Shown here: in pieces, positions 11,636 through 20,329 of the stretch
Position numbering within the stretch: the stretch's first letter is position 1
How the letters are laid out: each line of letters begins with the position of its first letter
Assembly (NCBI RefSeq): GCF_004919045.1
Contig: NZ_SWDW01000002.1
Span: 186,001-250,000, forward strand
DNA: 64,000 nt
Source of the DNA: Sinomonas albida
GTDB lineage: Bacteria; Actinomycetota; Actinomycetes; Actinomycetales; Micrococcaceae
Direction: 5' to 3'
Made by a program: the position numbers and the translations under genes
Notes under the pieces: generated by a model
What the model was told of the DNA's origin: nothing
The model's input: only the letters and a program-made list of their open reading frames with translations
Databases searched by the model: none

Positions 11636-11686
11636 GCCTCCGCGGATCCGTTGCCGTGCCTCAGGTGCCGCGAGGACACTTGAGGC

Positions 11687-12523
11687 ATGGACACCGCCAC
11701 GAGCGCGGCCGCAGCGATCGGCGGCTATGTTGACCACTATCTCGACAAGCTCCTCGAGCTGATCCCGGCCGCGGCCAGCGGCGACGTCGAAGCCATTCAC
11801 GATGCGAGAGCGGCTCTGCGGCGCGTCCTGTCCGTTCACCGCGGGTACGGAAAGTCGCTCTTCAAGGCGAAGGGATCGCGCCTCAAGGAGGCGCGCGCCG
11901 TCGTCCGCCATCTCGGTGCTGTGCGGGACCCGCAAGTGGCCCTCGGGCGGCTTTCGCAGCCCCCGCTGCCTCAGGACGTCGCCAGCCTTCCCGCGCTGAG
12001 GCGGGCCCTTGAGGATCGTGCCGACGAAGGTCTGGCCCGGCTCCACCCCAAGAAGCTTCGTCGGCGGGCCGAGGGGGCGGCAGGCGCCCTGCGGCTCCGC
12101 GATGCCGACTTCCCGAACGGGGCCGTGGCAGAACTCCTCCGCCAGCAGTGGGAACTGTGCGAGCGTCTCCGTCTCGAGGCGCAAGCGTATTCGGCTGGCG
12201 CGGCGCGCTGGACGCATCTCCACGCAGAGCGCAAAGCGCTCAAGCGTCTCCGCTACATGGCGGAGTCGCTGCAGGCGTGGGCGTCGGACGGCTCGGCCCG
12301 TGTGGCTGCCGGGGCGGAGCAGCGGCAGGAGGCGCTCGGAGCACTCAATGACTGCTGGCAGCTCGAGCTCTGGCTCGTCGGTGCCCTGCGGCTCAAGGGT
12401 GTGAGCGAGGACGACGTCGTGCGCCTGCTGGGCGCCGAGGACGGCGCCTTGTCCGCGTGCGACGGCGACTACCGCGCCGTGGCCGCTGAGCCGATCCGGC
12501 GTCCCGAGCTGCCGACGGCCTAA
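11687..12523 (+). CDS. CHAD domain-containing protein
   Basis: A 278-aa, almost wholly alpha-helical basic protein. Conserved histidines and basic residues are spaced as in CHAD domains: an early IHDARAALRRV, then RLKEARAVVRHLGAVRD and ERKALKRLRYMAESL. CHAD domains bind polyphosphate through this positive surface. Here the domain stands alone, without the CYTH phosphatase domain sometimes attached. It is located alone between galU and the acyltransferase gene. Polyphosphate binding is known for the family; its cellular role here is unknown. Confidence 0.87.
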   Translation: MDTATSAAAAIGGYVDHYLDKLLELIPAAASGDVEAIHDARAALRRVLSVHRGYGKSLFKAKGSRLKEARAVVRHLGAVRDPQVALGRLSQPPLPQDVASLPALRRALEDRADEGLARLHPKKLRRRAEGAAGALRLRDADFPNGAVAELLRQQWELCERLRLEAQAYSAGAARWTHLHAERKALKRLRYMAESLQAWASDGSARVAAGAEQRQEALGALNDCWQLELWLVGALRLKGVSEDDVVRLLGAEDGALSACDGDYRAVAAEPIRRPELPTA

Positions 12524-12656
12524 GCCTCGGGCGCCTCGCAGTTTCCCCCAGGCCGCGCGGACTACCTCAGTCCGCGGCTCGCCGCTCGACGGTTCGCAGT
12601 TCAGATTTTGTGCACGCTAGACTTCCCGAAGACCTCTGACCCACGGGAGCCCGAGC

Positions 12657-13976
12657 ATGCATGAACCAGCGACTCCCTTGGCTCCCTCGTGGGGCCGGCG
12701 GCTGGCAGGCATCGAAGGCCTCAGGGGTATCGCCGCGGTTTCGGTCCTGTTCTACCATTTGGGCCTGGCGGCAACCTATAAGGTTCTCGTTGGTCCAATC
12801 GGCACCGTACTTACCCTCTTTAACCAGGGCCTGACGCTCTTCTTCGTGCTCTCAGGGTTCTTGCTCTTCAGGCCGTTCGCCGTCTCCATTCTCGCCAGTG
12901 GTTCTCTCCCATCGTTGAAGCGCTACGCGGCCAACAGGCTGCTCAGGATCTATCCGGCCTACGTGGTGGCGTTTGCTTTCACGGCACTCTTGGTGGGCGC
13001 GGCGTTCATTAAGGGCAGCACGCATGGTCTCGGGCCTGACAACGTCGGAAGGCTCACCGATCCGCTGCAGATCTTCGCCAACCTCCTCCTCGTCCAGATG
13101 TTCATCCCGCAGTACGTCATGACCGGACTCCCGGTTTCGTGGACCCTGACAGCAGAGATCACCTTTTACCTCGTGCTGCCGCTGATGGCGTTGTCCGCTA
13201 TGGGAATAGCCAAGGCCAGCAAGAACACGAGATTCGCGGCTTGGCTATGGCCAGTCGTTATGGTCCTGCTGGGCCTAGGTCTGACCCTTTGGGCTCATTC
13301 CGCGACTCAGGGTCTGTCGCCGCAAGCCGCTGGAGACTTTGGATTTGGCCAGACGTGGTCGGCTGTCCTGCTGCGCAGCCTGCTCGGACAGGCGGATCTC
13401 TTCGGCTACGGCATGATTGCAGCCCTCGTTGTAACTCTCATGCACGAGAGTCACGTGTTCCGCATTTCGACTTCCATCAAGGTTTCGTTGCTGGGCGCGG
13501 CGGCTGGTGTGGAGATACTCGGCTTTTCGGTGGCCAGTCCGCTTCTCACGAACCTGTCCGGGGTGGCTGCTGCTCTCGTGCTTCTTGCGGTTGTACTGCC
13601 CTCGTCGCGCGGTGCCGGCATCAATCGCGGGGCTACGGTCCTCGAGTGGCTTCCGATCCGGCTCGCGGGGCTGATGAGCTACAGCATCTATCTGTGGCAC
13701 CTTCCTGTCATCCTGTGGCTGATCACCCACCACCTCATGGTTGGAGACAATGCCCGGTCGATGCCTCTTAACGGCCTCCTCGTCCTGGCGATGACCGCCC
13801 CTCTCGCGGCGTTGACGTACTACTTTGTTGAGCGGCCGGCAATGAGACGCAAGAAGCCCATCGGAAAGCCTGCTGAAAATCAACCTCGCGATGGTCTGAC
13901 GCATGAGGTGCGGACCGCACGGGCCGATTCTTCGAACTCCGAACTGGCCGAGGTCGAATCGAAGGGCCGAGGCTAG
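12657..13976 (+). CDS. acyltransferase 3 family membrane protein
   Basis: Integral membrane O-acyltransferase of 439 aa with about ten membrane segments. The N-terminal motif GIEGLRGIAAVSVLFYH supplies the conserved Arg and the catalytic His in the first helix. The middle has the RLLRIYPAYVVAF arginine motif, and the last helices end VERPAMRR before a charged cytoplasmic tail of about 45 residues. The family O-acetylates or acylates extracytoplasmic glycans and lipids. Near a polysaccharide locus, modification of a cell-surface glycan is likely but the substrate is unknown. A TAGACT at 12618 could be its -10 box. It lies alone before the tad locus. Confidence 0.9.
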   Translation: MHEPATPLAPSWGRRLAGIEGLRGIAAVSVLFYHLGLAATYKVLVGPIGTVLTLFNQGLTLFFVLSGFLLFRPFAVSILASGSLPSLKRYAANRLLRIYPAYVVAFAFTALLVGAAFIKGSTHGLGPDNVGRLTDPLQIFANLLLVQMFIPQYVMTGLPVSWTLTAEITFYLVLPLMALSAMGIAKASKNTRFAAWLWPVVMVLLGLGLTLWAHSATQGLSPQAAGDFGFGQTWSAVLLRSLLGQADLFGYGMIAALVVTLMHESHVFRISTSIKVSLLGAAAGVEILGFSVASPLLTNLSGVAAALVLLAVVLPSSRGAGINRGATVLEWLPIRLAGLMSYSIYLWHLPVILWLITHHLMVGDNARSMPLNGLLVLAMTAPLAALTYYFVERPAMRRKKPIGKPAENQPRDGLTHEVRTARADSSNSELAEVESKGRG

Positions 13977-13993
13977 ATTCGCTCGGGCGAAAC

Positions 13994-14002
13994 TTATCCA
14001 CA
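13994..14002 (+). other. isolated DnaA-box-like nonamer
   Basis: TTATCCACA matches the DnaA box exactly but stands alone in the gap before tadA. Origin genes and further boxes are absent, so it is not an origin; chance or a titration/regulatory site are both possible. Confidence 0.25.
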
Positions 14003-14135
14003 GCCTCACGGCTCCCGTGCCCGGTGGCGTTGAGCGTCGGTTAGTCTGAGTCCCGTCGGCTGGGGAGCCGGCACGCTGCGGCATCGCACCTGCTCGCGGC
14101 GAGGGGAGCAGCCGAGGCTGCACTTTGGGGGATGT

Positions 14136-15359
14136 ATGGACGCCATGCGCATCGTCGAGGGCGAGGTCCGGGAGCTGATCCGCCTCCGGGGCCTCGATCC
14201 GTTCGAGCAGGCAGACGAGATCAGACGGCTCGTGGACGCGGCCGTCGAGGACTACGACGAACGGGCCCTTCTCGGTGCGGTGCCGCCGCTCGGGGGTTCG
14301 CACGCGGCGCGGAAGACCGTCTTCGACGCGGTCGCCGGATTCGGGGTGCTCCAGCCGCTGCTCGACGATCCGGGCATCGAAGAGGTATGGATCAATTCGC
14401 CGCGCGAAGTATTCGTTGCTCGCGGCGGAGCATCTGAGCTCACGTCGGTGGTCTTGTCCGAGGCGCAGATCCGCGATCTCGTGGAGCGGATGCTCAAGAC
14501 GTCTGGGCGGCGGCTCGACTTGTCGAGCCCGTTCGTCGATGCCTCACTGCCTGACGGGTCGCGCCTTCACGTCGCGATCCCCGATGTCACGCGGCGCCAT
14601 TGGGCCGTGAACATCCGCAAATTCGTGGCCCGCGCGTCGCGACTCGATCACCTTGTGGGGCTCGGTTCGCTGACGCCGCAGGCGGCACGCTTCCTCGCCG
14701 CCGCGGTGGCGGGCGGTCTCAACATCCTCGTCTCGGGCGCCACCCAGGCTGGCAAGACAACGCTTCTCAACTGCCTCGGCGCCGCCATCGGCTTCCGTGA
14801 ACGCGTCGTCACCGTCGAGGAGATCTTCGAGCTCCAGTTCACGCTCCGCGATGTAGTGGGCCTGCAATGCCGCCAGCCGAACCTCGAGGGTACCGGCGAG
14901 ATTCCGCTCCGCAGGCTCGTCAAGGAGGCTCTGCGGATGCGTCCGGACCGGCTGGTCGTGGGGGAGGTGCGCGAGGCCGAGAGCCTCGACATGCTCATCG
15001 CGCTGAACTCCGGCCTTCCGGGAATGTGCACGGTGCACGCCAATTCGGCGCAGGACGCCGTGACCAAGCTATGCACCCTGCCACTCCTTGCAGGCGAGAA
15101 CATCTCGAGTGCGTTCGTGATCCCCACCGTCGCGAGCTGCATCGACCTCGTAGTGCACTGCGCCCGCCGCGCCGATGGGCATCGGTACGTCGCGGAGATC
15201 CTGGCCCTCGGCTCCAGAGTCGAGAACGGTGTCATCGAGACGTCGACCGTCTTCGCCCTCGAGGACGGCGTGCTCAGAACTCGGACCGTGAGCCTCCCGA
15301 AGCCGGAAAAATTCGCCCGCGCGGGAATCGACCTCGCCGGATTGCTGGGGGCCGCGTAG
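14136..15359 (+). CDS. tadA: Tad pilus assembly ATPase TadA/CpaF
   Basis: Cytoplasmic secretion-type hexameric ATPase that powers Tad/Flp pilus assembly, 407 aa. Visible are the N-terminal helical domain, the Walker A loop SGATQAGKTTLLN, the Asp/Glu box around VVTVEEIFELQ, the Walker B-like LVVGEVREAES and a His-box MCTVHANSAQD. A GGGGG tract precedes the ATG at 14136. It is the first gene of a tightly packed locus (tadB starts inside its stop). The usual partner TadZ/CpaE-like localisation protein is not upstream in this window; the preceding gene is an acyltransferase. Confidence 0.94.
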   Translation: MDAMRIVEGEVRELIRLRGLDPFEQADEIRRLVDAAVEDYDERALLGAVPPLGGSHAARKTVFDAVAGFGVLQPLLDDPGIEEVWINSPREVFVARGGASELTSVVLSEAQIRDLVERMLKTSGRRLDLSSPFVDASLPDGSRLHVAIPDVTRRHWAVNIRKFVARASRLDHLVGLGSLTPQAARFLAAAVAGGLNILVSGATQAGKTTLLNCLGAAIGFRERVVTVEEIFELQFTLRDVVGLQCRQPNLEGTGEIPLRRLVKEALRMRPDRLVVGEVREAESLDMLIALNSGLPGMCTVHANSAQDAVTKLCTLPLLAGENISSAFVIPTVASCIDLVVHCARRADGHRYVAEILALGSRVENGVIETSTVFALEDGVLRTRTVSLPKPEKFARAGIDLAGLLGAA

Positions 15360-16213
15360 TGGCCGCGGGTCTTGGGCTTCTGGGCGGGCTGGGCGTGTTC
15401 CTCGTGTGGTGGTCCTGCTGGGAGAGTCCTCCGCGGCCACCACGCTCGCTTCGCGCGGGCAGGGTGGAGCGGCTGATCCGACAAGCGGGGATTCAGCGCG
15501 TGAGCCCCGCCGGTCTCCTCGCCTCATGCATGGCGTTTGGGCTTGTGGTGGCTTTCTCACTGTTTGTCGTCACCGCGGCGTGGCCCGTTGCTGCGTGCTT
15601 TGGGCTTTTCGCGTCGTGGCTCCCCATGGCGCTCGTGAGCTGGCAAGCGCGGCGGCGCGCAGGCGTCGTGCGCGAGCTCTGGCCTGACGCCGTGGACCAC
15701 TTGAGGTCGGCGATTCGAGCGGGGCTTCCGCTGCCAGAAGCGCTCATACAGCTCGGCACCAAAGGCCCCGAACCCCTCCGCGCCGTTTTCCTCGACTTCG
15801 CCGGAGACTACCGCTCGGGTGGCAGTTTCGGGAGCGCGCTCGACCGGCTCAAGGAACGGCTTGCTGATCCGGTGGCCGACCGGATCATCGAGGCGCTGCG
15901 GCTCACCCGGGACGTCGGCGGATCCGACCTCGGCCGTCTGCTGGGGACGCTCGCGGAATTCCTGCGCGACAACGCCCGCACCAGGAGTGAGCTTGAAGCC
16001 CGCCAGTCGTGGACGGTCAACGCTGCCCGCCTGGCGGTCGCGGCCCCATGGCTCGTTCTCCTGCTGCTCGCGACGAGGCCGGAGGCCATGGCCGCCTATG
16101 CCAAGCCCGCCGGGCTCCTCGTCCTCGGCGGAGGCCTTGCCGCATCTGCCGTGTGCTACCGCCTCATGCTGCGCATCGGATCACTTCCGGCCGAAAGGCG
16201 CGTGCTCCGTTGA
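15359..16213 (+). CDS. tadB: Tad pilus inner-membrane platform protein TadB
   Basis: Membrane protein of about 284 aa with a type II secretion F (GspF-like) cytoplasmic domain in the middle (LWPDAVDHLRSAIRAGLPLP and LTRDVGGSDLGRLLGTLAE) between N-terminal and C-terminal hydrophobic pairs. It forms the platform on which TadA acts. The start is taken as GTG at 15359, which overlaps the tadA stop (TAGTG); the frame is open far upstream but that stretch only shadows tadA. It overlaps tadC by 4 bp. Confidence 0.88.
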   Translation: MAAGLGLLGGLGVFLVWWSCWESPPRPPRSLRAGRVERLIRQAGIQRVSPAGLLASCMAFGLVVAFSLFVVTAAWPVAACFGLFASWLPMALVSWQARRRAGVVRELWPDAVDHLRSAIRAGLPLPEALIQLGTKGPEPLRAVFLDFAGDYRSGGSFGSALDRLKERLADPVADRIIEALRLTRDVGGSDLGRLLGTLAEFLRDNARTRSELEARQSWTVNAARLAVAAPWLVLLLLATRPEAMAAYAKPAGLLVLGGGLAASAVCYRLMLRIGSLPAERRVLR

Positions 16214-17151
16214 GTGCGGCGACGGGACTCTCCGTGCTCTGGGGCTCACTTCTCGGCGCTGGCCTCTGGACGATCTTCGTCCGGCTTCCGATGATGCGCC
16301 GCACCACGTTCGCGGATCGCGTCGCCTCCCAACTGCGTGGGGTGGACGCTTCGTCACGACTGCTTCGCCGCGAGTCGGTTTCGGTGGCTCCGTTCGGTCC
16401 TCTTGAGCGCATCGTGCGTCCTCTCATCACGGACGCCGTGGCCCGGGTGTCGCGGTGGAGCGTCGGCAATGCCGCCCTGTCCAAGCGACTGGCGGCCGCA
16501 GGATCATCCCAAAGCGTCACGGACTTCCGTGCCGAGCAACTGGTGTGGGCCGGGGCGGCATTCGCCGCGGCTACTGCCGGAGGCGTCGCCCTCACCCTGT
16601 CGGGGCGCATCTCGCCCGCGCTCGCCGTGCTATTCGTGCTCATGGCCCCCGGATTGGGAGTTGCGGGCCGCACCTACCTCCTGGCGAACGCCGTGCGAGC
16701 GCGCCGGCGGCGCATTCTGTCCGAGTTTCCGTCGATCGCCGACATGATGGCCCTCGCGGTCGGCGCAGGTGAGACTGCCGCCGGCGCCCTCGAGCGGACA
16801 GCGCGGCTCTCCCACGGGGCGCTGTCCGAGGAGTTCGCTCTCGTCCTCTCGGACTCACGGTCCGGCACTCCCTTTGTCGGCGCGCTCCAGAAGATGGCGG
16901 ACCGCGTGGGGCTTGCGCCGATCTCGCGCTTCGTCGATGGGTTGGTCGTCGCCCTCGAACGCGGCACGCCGCTCGCAGACGTTCTTCGGGCCCAAGCACA
17001 GGACGTCCGCGACGTTGCCAAACGTGAGCTCATGGAGGCTGCAGGGCGAAAGGAGATCGGAATGATGGTGCCACTCGTCTTCGGAGTGCTGCCTCTCACG
17101 GTGCTTTTCGCCGTCTATCCCGGCGTTGCTGCGATCACGCTGGCCCCGTGA
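16210..17151 (+). CDS. tadC: Tad pilus inner-membrane platform protein TadC
   Basis: Second platform protein, 313 aa, with the GspF-like domain around FPSIADMMALAVGAGETAAGA (read as FPSIADMMALAVGAG) and ALERGTPLADVLRAQAQD, and a hydrophobic pair before each half. The TTG at 16210 overlaps the tadB stop as TTGA and starts the conserved region, so it is the best start. TadB and TadC normally form a heteromeric platform. The stop at 17151 overlaps a possible GTG start of the next repeat-rich ORF. Confidence 0.87.
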   Translation: MSAATGLSVLWGSLLGAGLWTIFVRLPMMRRTTFADRVASQLRGVDASSRLLRRESVSVAPFGPLERIVRPLITDAVARVSRWSVGNAALSKRLAAAGSSQSVTDFRAEQLVWAGAAFAAATAGGVALTLSGRISPALAVLFVLMAPGLGVAGRTYLLANAVRARRRRILSEFPSIADMMALAVGAGETAAGALERTARLSHGALSEEFALVLSDSRSGTPFVGALQKMADRVGLAPISRFVDGLVVALERGTPLADVLRAQAQDVRDVAKRELMEAAGRKEIGMMVPLVFGVLPLTVLFAVYPGVAAITLAP

Positions 17152-17405
17152 GACCAATTGGCGAATTTGCAACACCGGGCGGTGCGCAACCAAACCGGCG
17201 ACGACAAAGTGGGAGCAAGAAGGGGAGAAAGACGGGGAGAAAGACCGGGAGCAAGGCGGGGAGCAAGGCGGGGAGCAAGGCGGGGAGCAAGACGGGCAGC
17301 AAGACGGGGCGCAAGCCCGAGGACCCACCCGTGACAGGGGAAGCCGCGTCAGGAACCCCCACCGCCAGGAGACGCTACACATCGCCACACAAGAGGATCA
17401 ACTAG
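17148..17405 (+). CDS. possible small basic Gly-Ser-Lys repeat protein within the tad locus
   Basis: Open frame of 85 codons whose GTG overlaps the tadC stop as GTGA, a spacing like the other gene junctions in this locus. The product would be very basic, with a core of about eight GSK(A/T) tetrapeptides encoded by a 12-bp tandem repeat. Codon choice (AGA, CCA, ATT, AAA) differs from neighbouring genes, and other frames through the repeat are also open. It may be only a spacer. No known domain is seen. Confidence 0.3.
   Translation: MRPIGEFATPGGAQPNRRRQSGSKKGRKTGRKTGSKAGSKAGSKAGSKTGSKTGRKPEDPPVTGEAASGTPTARRRYTSPHKRIN
17211..17314 (+). repeat. 12-bp purine-rich tandem repeats in the tad locus
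   Basis: About eight copies of GGGGAGCAAGGC and close variants (GAAAGAC, CAGCAAGAC) between tadC and the pilin-like gene. The + strand is almost all purine with regular G-runs. Copy number would be expected to vary by slippage. Confidence 0.85.
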
Positions 17406-17473
17406 AACGCACCACAAGAAGATGCGGCAGCAGAAGCGCACCAGAAGAAGTGCACCGGAGGATGGGGGAAAGA

Positions 17474-17704
17474 ATGTACATCATTGTCAGCGCCACCATA
17501 TATGGAGGGCTTTTTGCGCACCTTGGCGCTCGCCTGGACGCGTTGTCAAAGCGGGTCCGCGGCGCACACTCCGAGCGCGGCGATGTCCCGGGCTGGGTCA
17601 TGATCACGCTCATGAGCGCCGTTCTCGTGATGGGACTCTTGGCGATCGCCGGTCCCGCCCTTGAAGGACTTTTCCAACAGGCGATTAGCAAAGTCAGCAA
17701 GTAG
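17474..17704 (+). CDS. small Flp pilin-like peptide of the Tad locus
   Basis: A 76-aa peptide with a mostly polar first half, an ERGDVPGWVMITLMSAVL junction and one membrane helix of about 20 residues, ending in FQQAISKVSK. Position between tadC and the tadE-like genes and the single hydrophobic helix near the C-terminus fit the Flp/type IVb pilin slot. The signature Glu at +5 after the processing glycine is missing; Asp-Val-Pro-Gly-Trp occupies this area. ATG 17474 follows GGGGGAA at a short distance; ATG 17462 is an alternative adding four residues. Pilin identity is inferred. Confidence 0.6.
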   Translation: MYIIVSATIYGGLFAHLGARLDALSKRVRGAHSERGDVPGWVMITLMSAVLVMGLLAIAGPALEGLFQQAISKVSK

Positions 17705-17710
17705 TGCGGC

Positions 17711-18142
17711 ATGCGGACGCGATCGTTTGCGCGGCGCAGCAGAATCCTGTCGGGCGGCCACGAAGGGAGGTCGAGACGAGTCGAGCGCGGATCCGCTCCA
17801 GCCGAGTTCGTCATGGTCGGCGGGCTCCTGACCATGCTGGCCTTAGCCACGGTCCAGCTCACCCTCATCCTTCACGTGCGCAACACGCTCACGGACGCGG
17901 CTGCCTCGGCGGCTAGATACGGTTCGCTCGCGGATCGAGGCGTGGAGGACGCCAAGCAGCGCGCGGAGGAACTGGTCGATTCTTCGCTGGGGGAGGCATT
18001 CGCGTCGGACATTTCGGCAGGGGAGACTACGGTGTCGGGGAGGCGCGTTCTCGAGGTCCGGCTCAGGTCTCCGCTTCCGCTCGTTGGGTTGGCGGGGCCG
18101 GCGGGACTTCTCACGGTGGCGGGCCATGCTCCGCTTTTTTGA
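17711..18142 (+). CDS. TadE-like pilus/pseudopilin protein
   Basis: A 143-aa protein with a basic N-terminus, the GSAPAEFVMVGGLLTMLAL segment (TadE family Ser/Ala-x-x-EF with the Glu of the pseudopilin motif) and a periplasm-exposed C-terminal domain. The AARYGSLADRG stretch after the helix is common in TadE-like proteins. TadE-like pseudopilins are processed by a prepilin peptidase and are needed for Tad pilus assembly; no peptidase gene is visible here. It starts 6 bp after the pilin-like gene and overlaps the next gene by 17 bp. Confidence 0.83.
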   Translation: MRTRSFARRSRILSGGHEGRSRRVERGSAPAEFVMVGGLLTMLALATVQLTLILHVRNTLTDAAASAARYGSLADRGVEDAKQRAEELVDSSLGEAFASDISAGETTVSGRRVLEVRLRSPLPLVGLAGPAGLLTVAGHAPLF

Positions 18143-18596
18143 GCGGTGGCGGCCACGTGCCGGCTATCCAGCTGCCGTGACTGACGGAGAACGCGGGGGT
18201 GCAGTGGTCGAGTTCGTTTTGCTCGGGTCGCTCTTGCTCGTCCCGGTGGTCTATTTCGTGGTGACCGTCGGCACGCTTCAGGGCGCGTCATACGCCGCAG
18301 CGGGCGCCGCGGATCATGCTGCGAAGATCTTCGTGCGCGCGGCCGACCCCGCGTCTGCACGTGCGAACGCCGAGGCCTCCGTGAGTCTGGCGATGTCGGA
18401 CTTCGCGATGGACGCCTCGGCGTGGACCATGAGCGTCGCCTGCGATCGGCCAGCCTGCCTCGAAGCAGGCGGAGTCGTCACGGTCACGGTGGGTGTGGAC
18501 GTCCCGCTCCCGCTCGCGCCCGACCTCGGGGGAGGACCGCTCAAGGCCGGGCGGGTGGGCGCGAGTGCGAGCCAGGTTGTCGGGCGTTTCCGATGA
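18126..18596 (+). CDS. second TadE-like protein
   Basis: A 156-aa single-span protein with RGGAVVEFVLLGSLLLVPVV, again the Glu-Phe followed by a hydrophobic helix seen in TadE. ATG 18126 is chosen, giving a short overlap with the upstream gene; the frame remains open 42 bp further up but lacks a better start. Two cysteines in the C-terminal half (SVACDRPACLE) could form a disulfide outside the membrane. It overlaps the next gene by 4 bp, so the three TadE/G genes are probably translationally coupled. Confidence 0.82.
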   Translation: MLRFFERWRPRAGYPAAVTDGERGGAVVEFVLLGSLLLVPVVYFVVTVGTLQGASYAAAGAADHAAKIFVRAADPASARANAEASVSLAMSDFAMDASAWTMSVACDRPACLEAGGVVTVTVGVDVPLPLAPDLGGGPLKAGRVGASASQVVGRFR

Positions 18597-19078
18597 CGGT
18601 CCGGAAGCCTTTCGCCCGCGCCGCCCTGGTGTCGCGCCGCGAAGCCACCGGTGAGACGGGCCAGATTGCCGTGCTGGCGATCGGCTATGTGGTCCTGTGT
18701 CTGCTCGTCGCCGGCGTCGTCACGGGAGTATCCGCGGTCTACCTCGAGCACAAGCGGCTTCTGTCAGTGGCCGACGGCGCCGCCCAGGCCGCCGCCGACA
18801 GCTTTACTCTCGCCGACGTCTCGACCGGATCAGGGCCGCCCGTGGCGATCCTCGCGAGCGAGCGCGTGCGCGCCACAGTGCAGAGCCACCTTGGGCGCGA
18901 TCCCGCCGCGGCCCGGATCGAGGGGCTGACTGTTGCTGCGTCGACTGGGTCACCGGACGGCCGCAGCGCCAAGGTGACGCTCAGCGCCGTCGCCCGATTG
19001 CCGCTTGTTGGCATCTTCATGCCGGAGGGGGTGCCGATCGAGGCGACGTCTACGGGGAGGGCGCGGCTCGCGCGGTAG
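18593..19078 (+). CDS. TadG-like/Rv3654c-like pilus-associated protein
   Basis: A 161-aa protein beginning with ATG overlapping the upstream stop (ATGA). GETGQIAVLAIGYVVLC leads into one membrane helix, followed by LSVADGAAQAAADSFTLAD, the typical start of TadG/helicase-secretion-neighbourhood proteins. The rest is exported. It closes the tad operon. A degenerate copy of its 3' end lies directly downstream. Confidence 0.8.
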   Translation: MTVRKPFARAALVSRREATGETGQIAVLAIGYVVLCLLVAGVVTGVSAVYLEHKRLLSVADGAAQAAADSFTLADVSTGSGPPVAILASERVRATVQSHLGRDPAAARIEGLTVAASTGSPDGRSAKVTLSAVARLPLVGIFMPEGVPIEATSTGRARLAR

Positions 19079-19151
19079 TAGTGGGAGGCTGCAGATCGAG
19101 GCGGCGTCTACCCGGAGGGCGCCGTGCTCGCGGTGGCGCCGTGCTCGCGGC
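19036..19151 (+). repeat. duplicated tail of the tadG-like gene plus 17-bp tandem copy
   Basis: The last 45 bp of the tadG-like gene region (19036-19080) recur in imperfect form at 19094-19136. Within it a 17-bp unit beginning GGCGCCGTGCTCGC is tandemly doubled (19118-19134 and 19135-19151, one mismatch). The second copy lies outside the gene. Confidence 0.7.
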
Positions 19152-19204
19152 AGGGCCGTGGCTGGTGGGCGCGGCCCGCGTAGTAGTCGATGGCGTAACC
19201 TTGG

Positions 19205-20329
19205 ATGGTTATGGCTGAGATCGACTTTCCCGCAGAAATCCGCGCGCTGCGCTCCACGCATGCGTCCATCGAGCAGGTAACTGACGTCGAGGCGCTCCGC
19301 GCTGAGATCGCCGAGCTCAGCGAGGCGGCGGGAGCACCGGACCTCTGGGACGACCCGAGCAAGGCGCAGCAGGTGACCTCCCGGCTGTCGCACCGTCAGT
19401 CGGAACTTGAGCGCGTCGAGCAACTCGGTACTCGGATCGACGACCTTGAAGTGCTCGTCGAGCTGGCCCAGGAGGAGAGCGACGCCGACTCGCTCGGCGA
19501 GGCGTCGAAGGAGCTCGGTTCGATCCGCAAGTCCCTCGAGGAACTCGAGGTCGTGACGCTCCTCAACGGCGAATACGACGAGCGTGAGGCCGTCGTCACG
19601 ATCCGCTCGGGTGCGGGCGGCGTTGACGCGGCCGACTTTGCCGAGATGCTCATGCGCATGTACCTCCGCTGGGCGGAACGCCGCGGATACTCGACGAAGG
19701 TCATGGACACGTCGTACGCGGAGGAGGCCGGAATCAAGTCGGCGACCTTCGAGGTGAACGCGCCGTTCGCGTACGGGACGCTCTCGGTCGAGGCCGGAAC
19801 CCATCGCCTCGTGCGCATCAGCCCGTTCGACAACCAGGGCCGCCGCCAGACCTCGTTTGCGGCCGTCGAGGTCATCCCGCTCATCGAGCAGACAGACTCC
19901 ATCGAGATCCCGGACAACGAGATCCGCGTCGACGTCTTCCGCTCCTCGGGCCCGGGCGGACAGTCGGTCAACACGACGGACTCCGCCGTGCGCCTCACCC
20001 ACCTTCCGTCCGGCATCGTGGTGTCGATGCAGAACGAGAAGTCTCAGATCCAGAACCGTGCTGCCGCAATGCGAGTCCTCCAGTCGAGGCTTCTCCTCCT
20101 CAAGAAGGAGCAGGAAGACGCCGAGAAGAAGGCCCTCGCCGGTGACGTCAAGGCATCGTGGGGCGACCAGATGCGCTCCTATGTGCTGAATCCGTACCAG
20201 ATGGTCAAGGACCTTCGGACCGAGCACGAGGTGGGCAACCCGGCCGCCGTGCTCGACGGCGACATCGACGACTTCATCGATGCCGGCATCCGCTGGCGCG
20301 CGTCGCAGCGCCAGAGCAACACGGACTAG
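19205..20329 (+). CDS. prfB: peptide chain release factor 2
   Basis: Recognises UGA and UAA stop codons and triggers peptide release on the ribosome; 374 aa. It has the stop-codon recognition domain and the universally conserved GGQ within [15 protein letters not shown]. The reading frame is continuous, without the programmed +1 frameshift and internal UGA of most bacterial prfB genes, as in other actinobacteria. ATG 19205 and ATG 19211 are both possible starts; homologues usually begin at the second (MAEIDF). It heads the conserved prfB, ftsE, ftsX order. Confidence 0.96.
   Translation: MVMAEIDFPAEIRALRSTHASIEQVTDVEALRAEIAELSEAAGAPDLWDDPSKAQQVTSRLSHRQSELERVEQLGTRIDDLEVLVELAQEESDADSLGEASKELGSIRKSLEELEVVTLLNGEYDEREAVVTIRSGAGGVDAADFAEMLMRMYLRWAERRGYSTKVMDTSYAEEAGIKSATFEVNAPFAYGTLSVEAGTHRLVRISPFDNQGRRQTSFAAVEVIPLIEQTDSIEIPDNEIRVDVFRSSGPGGQSVNTTDSAVRLTHLPSGIVVSMQNEKSQIQNRAAAMRVLQSRLLLLKKEQEDAEKKALAGDVKASWGDQMRSYVLNPYQMVKDLRTEHEVGNPAAVLDGDIDDFIDAGIRWRASQRQSNTD

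Noticed and set aside
13994-14002. Replication origin
   Set aside because: Only one DnaA-box-like nonamer, no cluster, no dnaA/dnaN, no AT-rich unwinding element.
19205-19300. Programmed frameshift in prfB
   Set aside because: The frame runs without an internal UGA or slippery CTTTGA near codon 25.
18950-20227. Long frame antisense to prfB
   Set aside because: Arg/Asp/Leu-rich shadow of prfB, no domain, no ribosome site.
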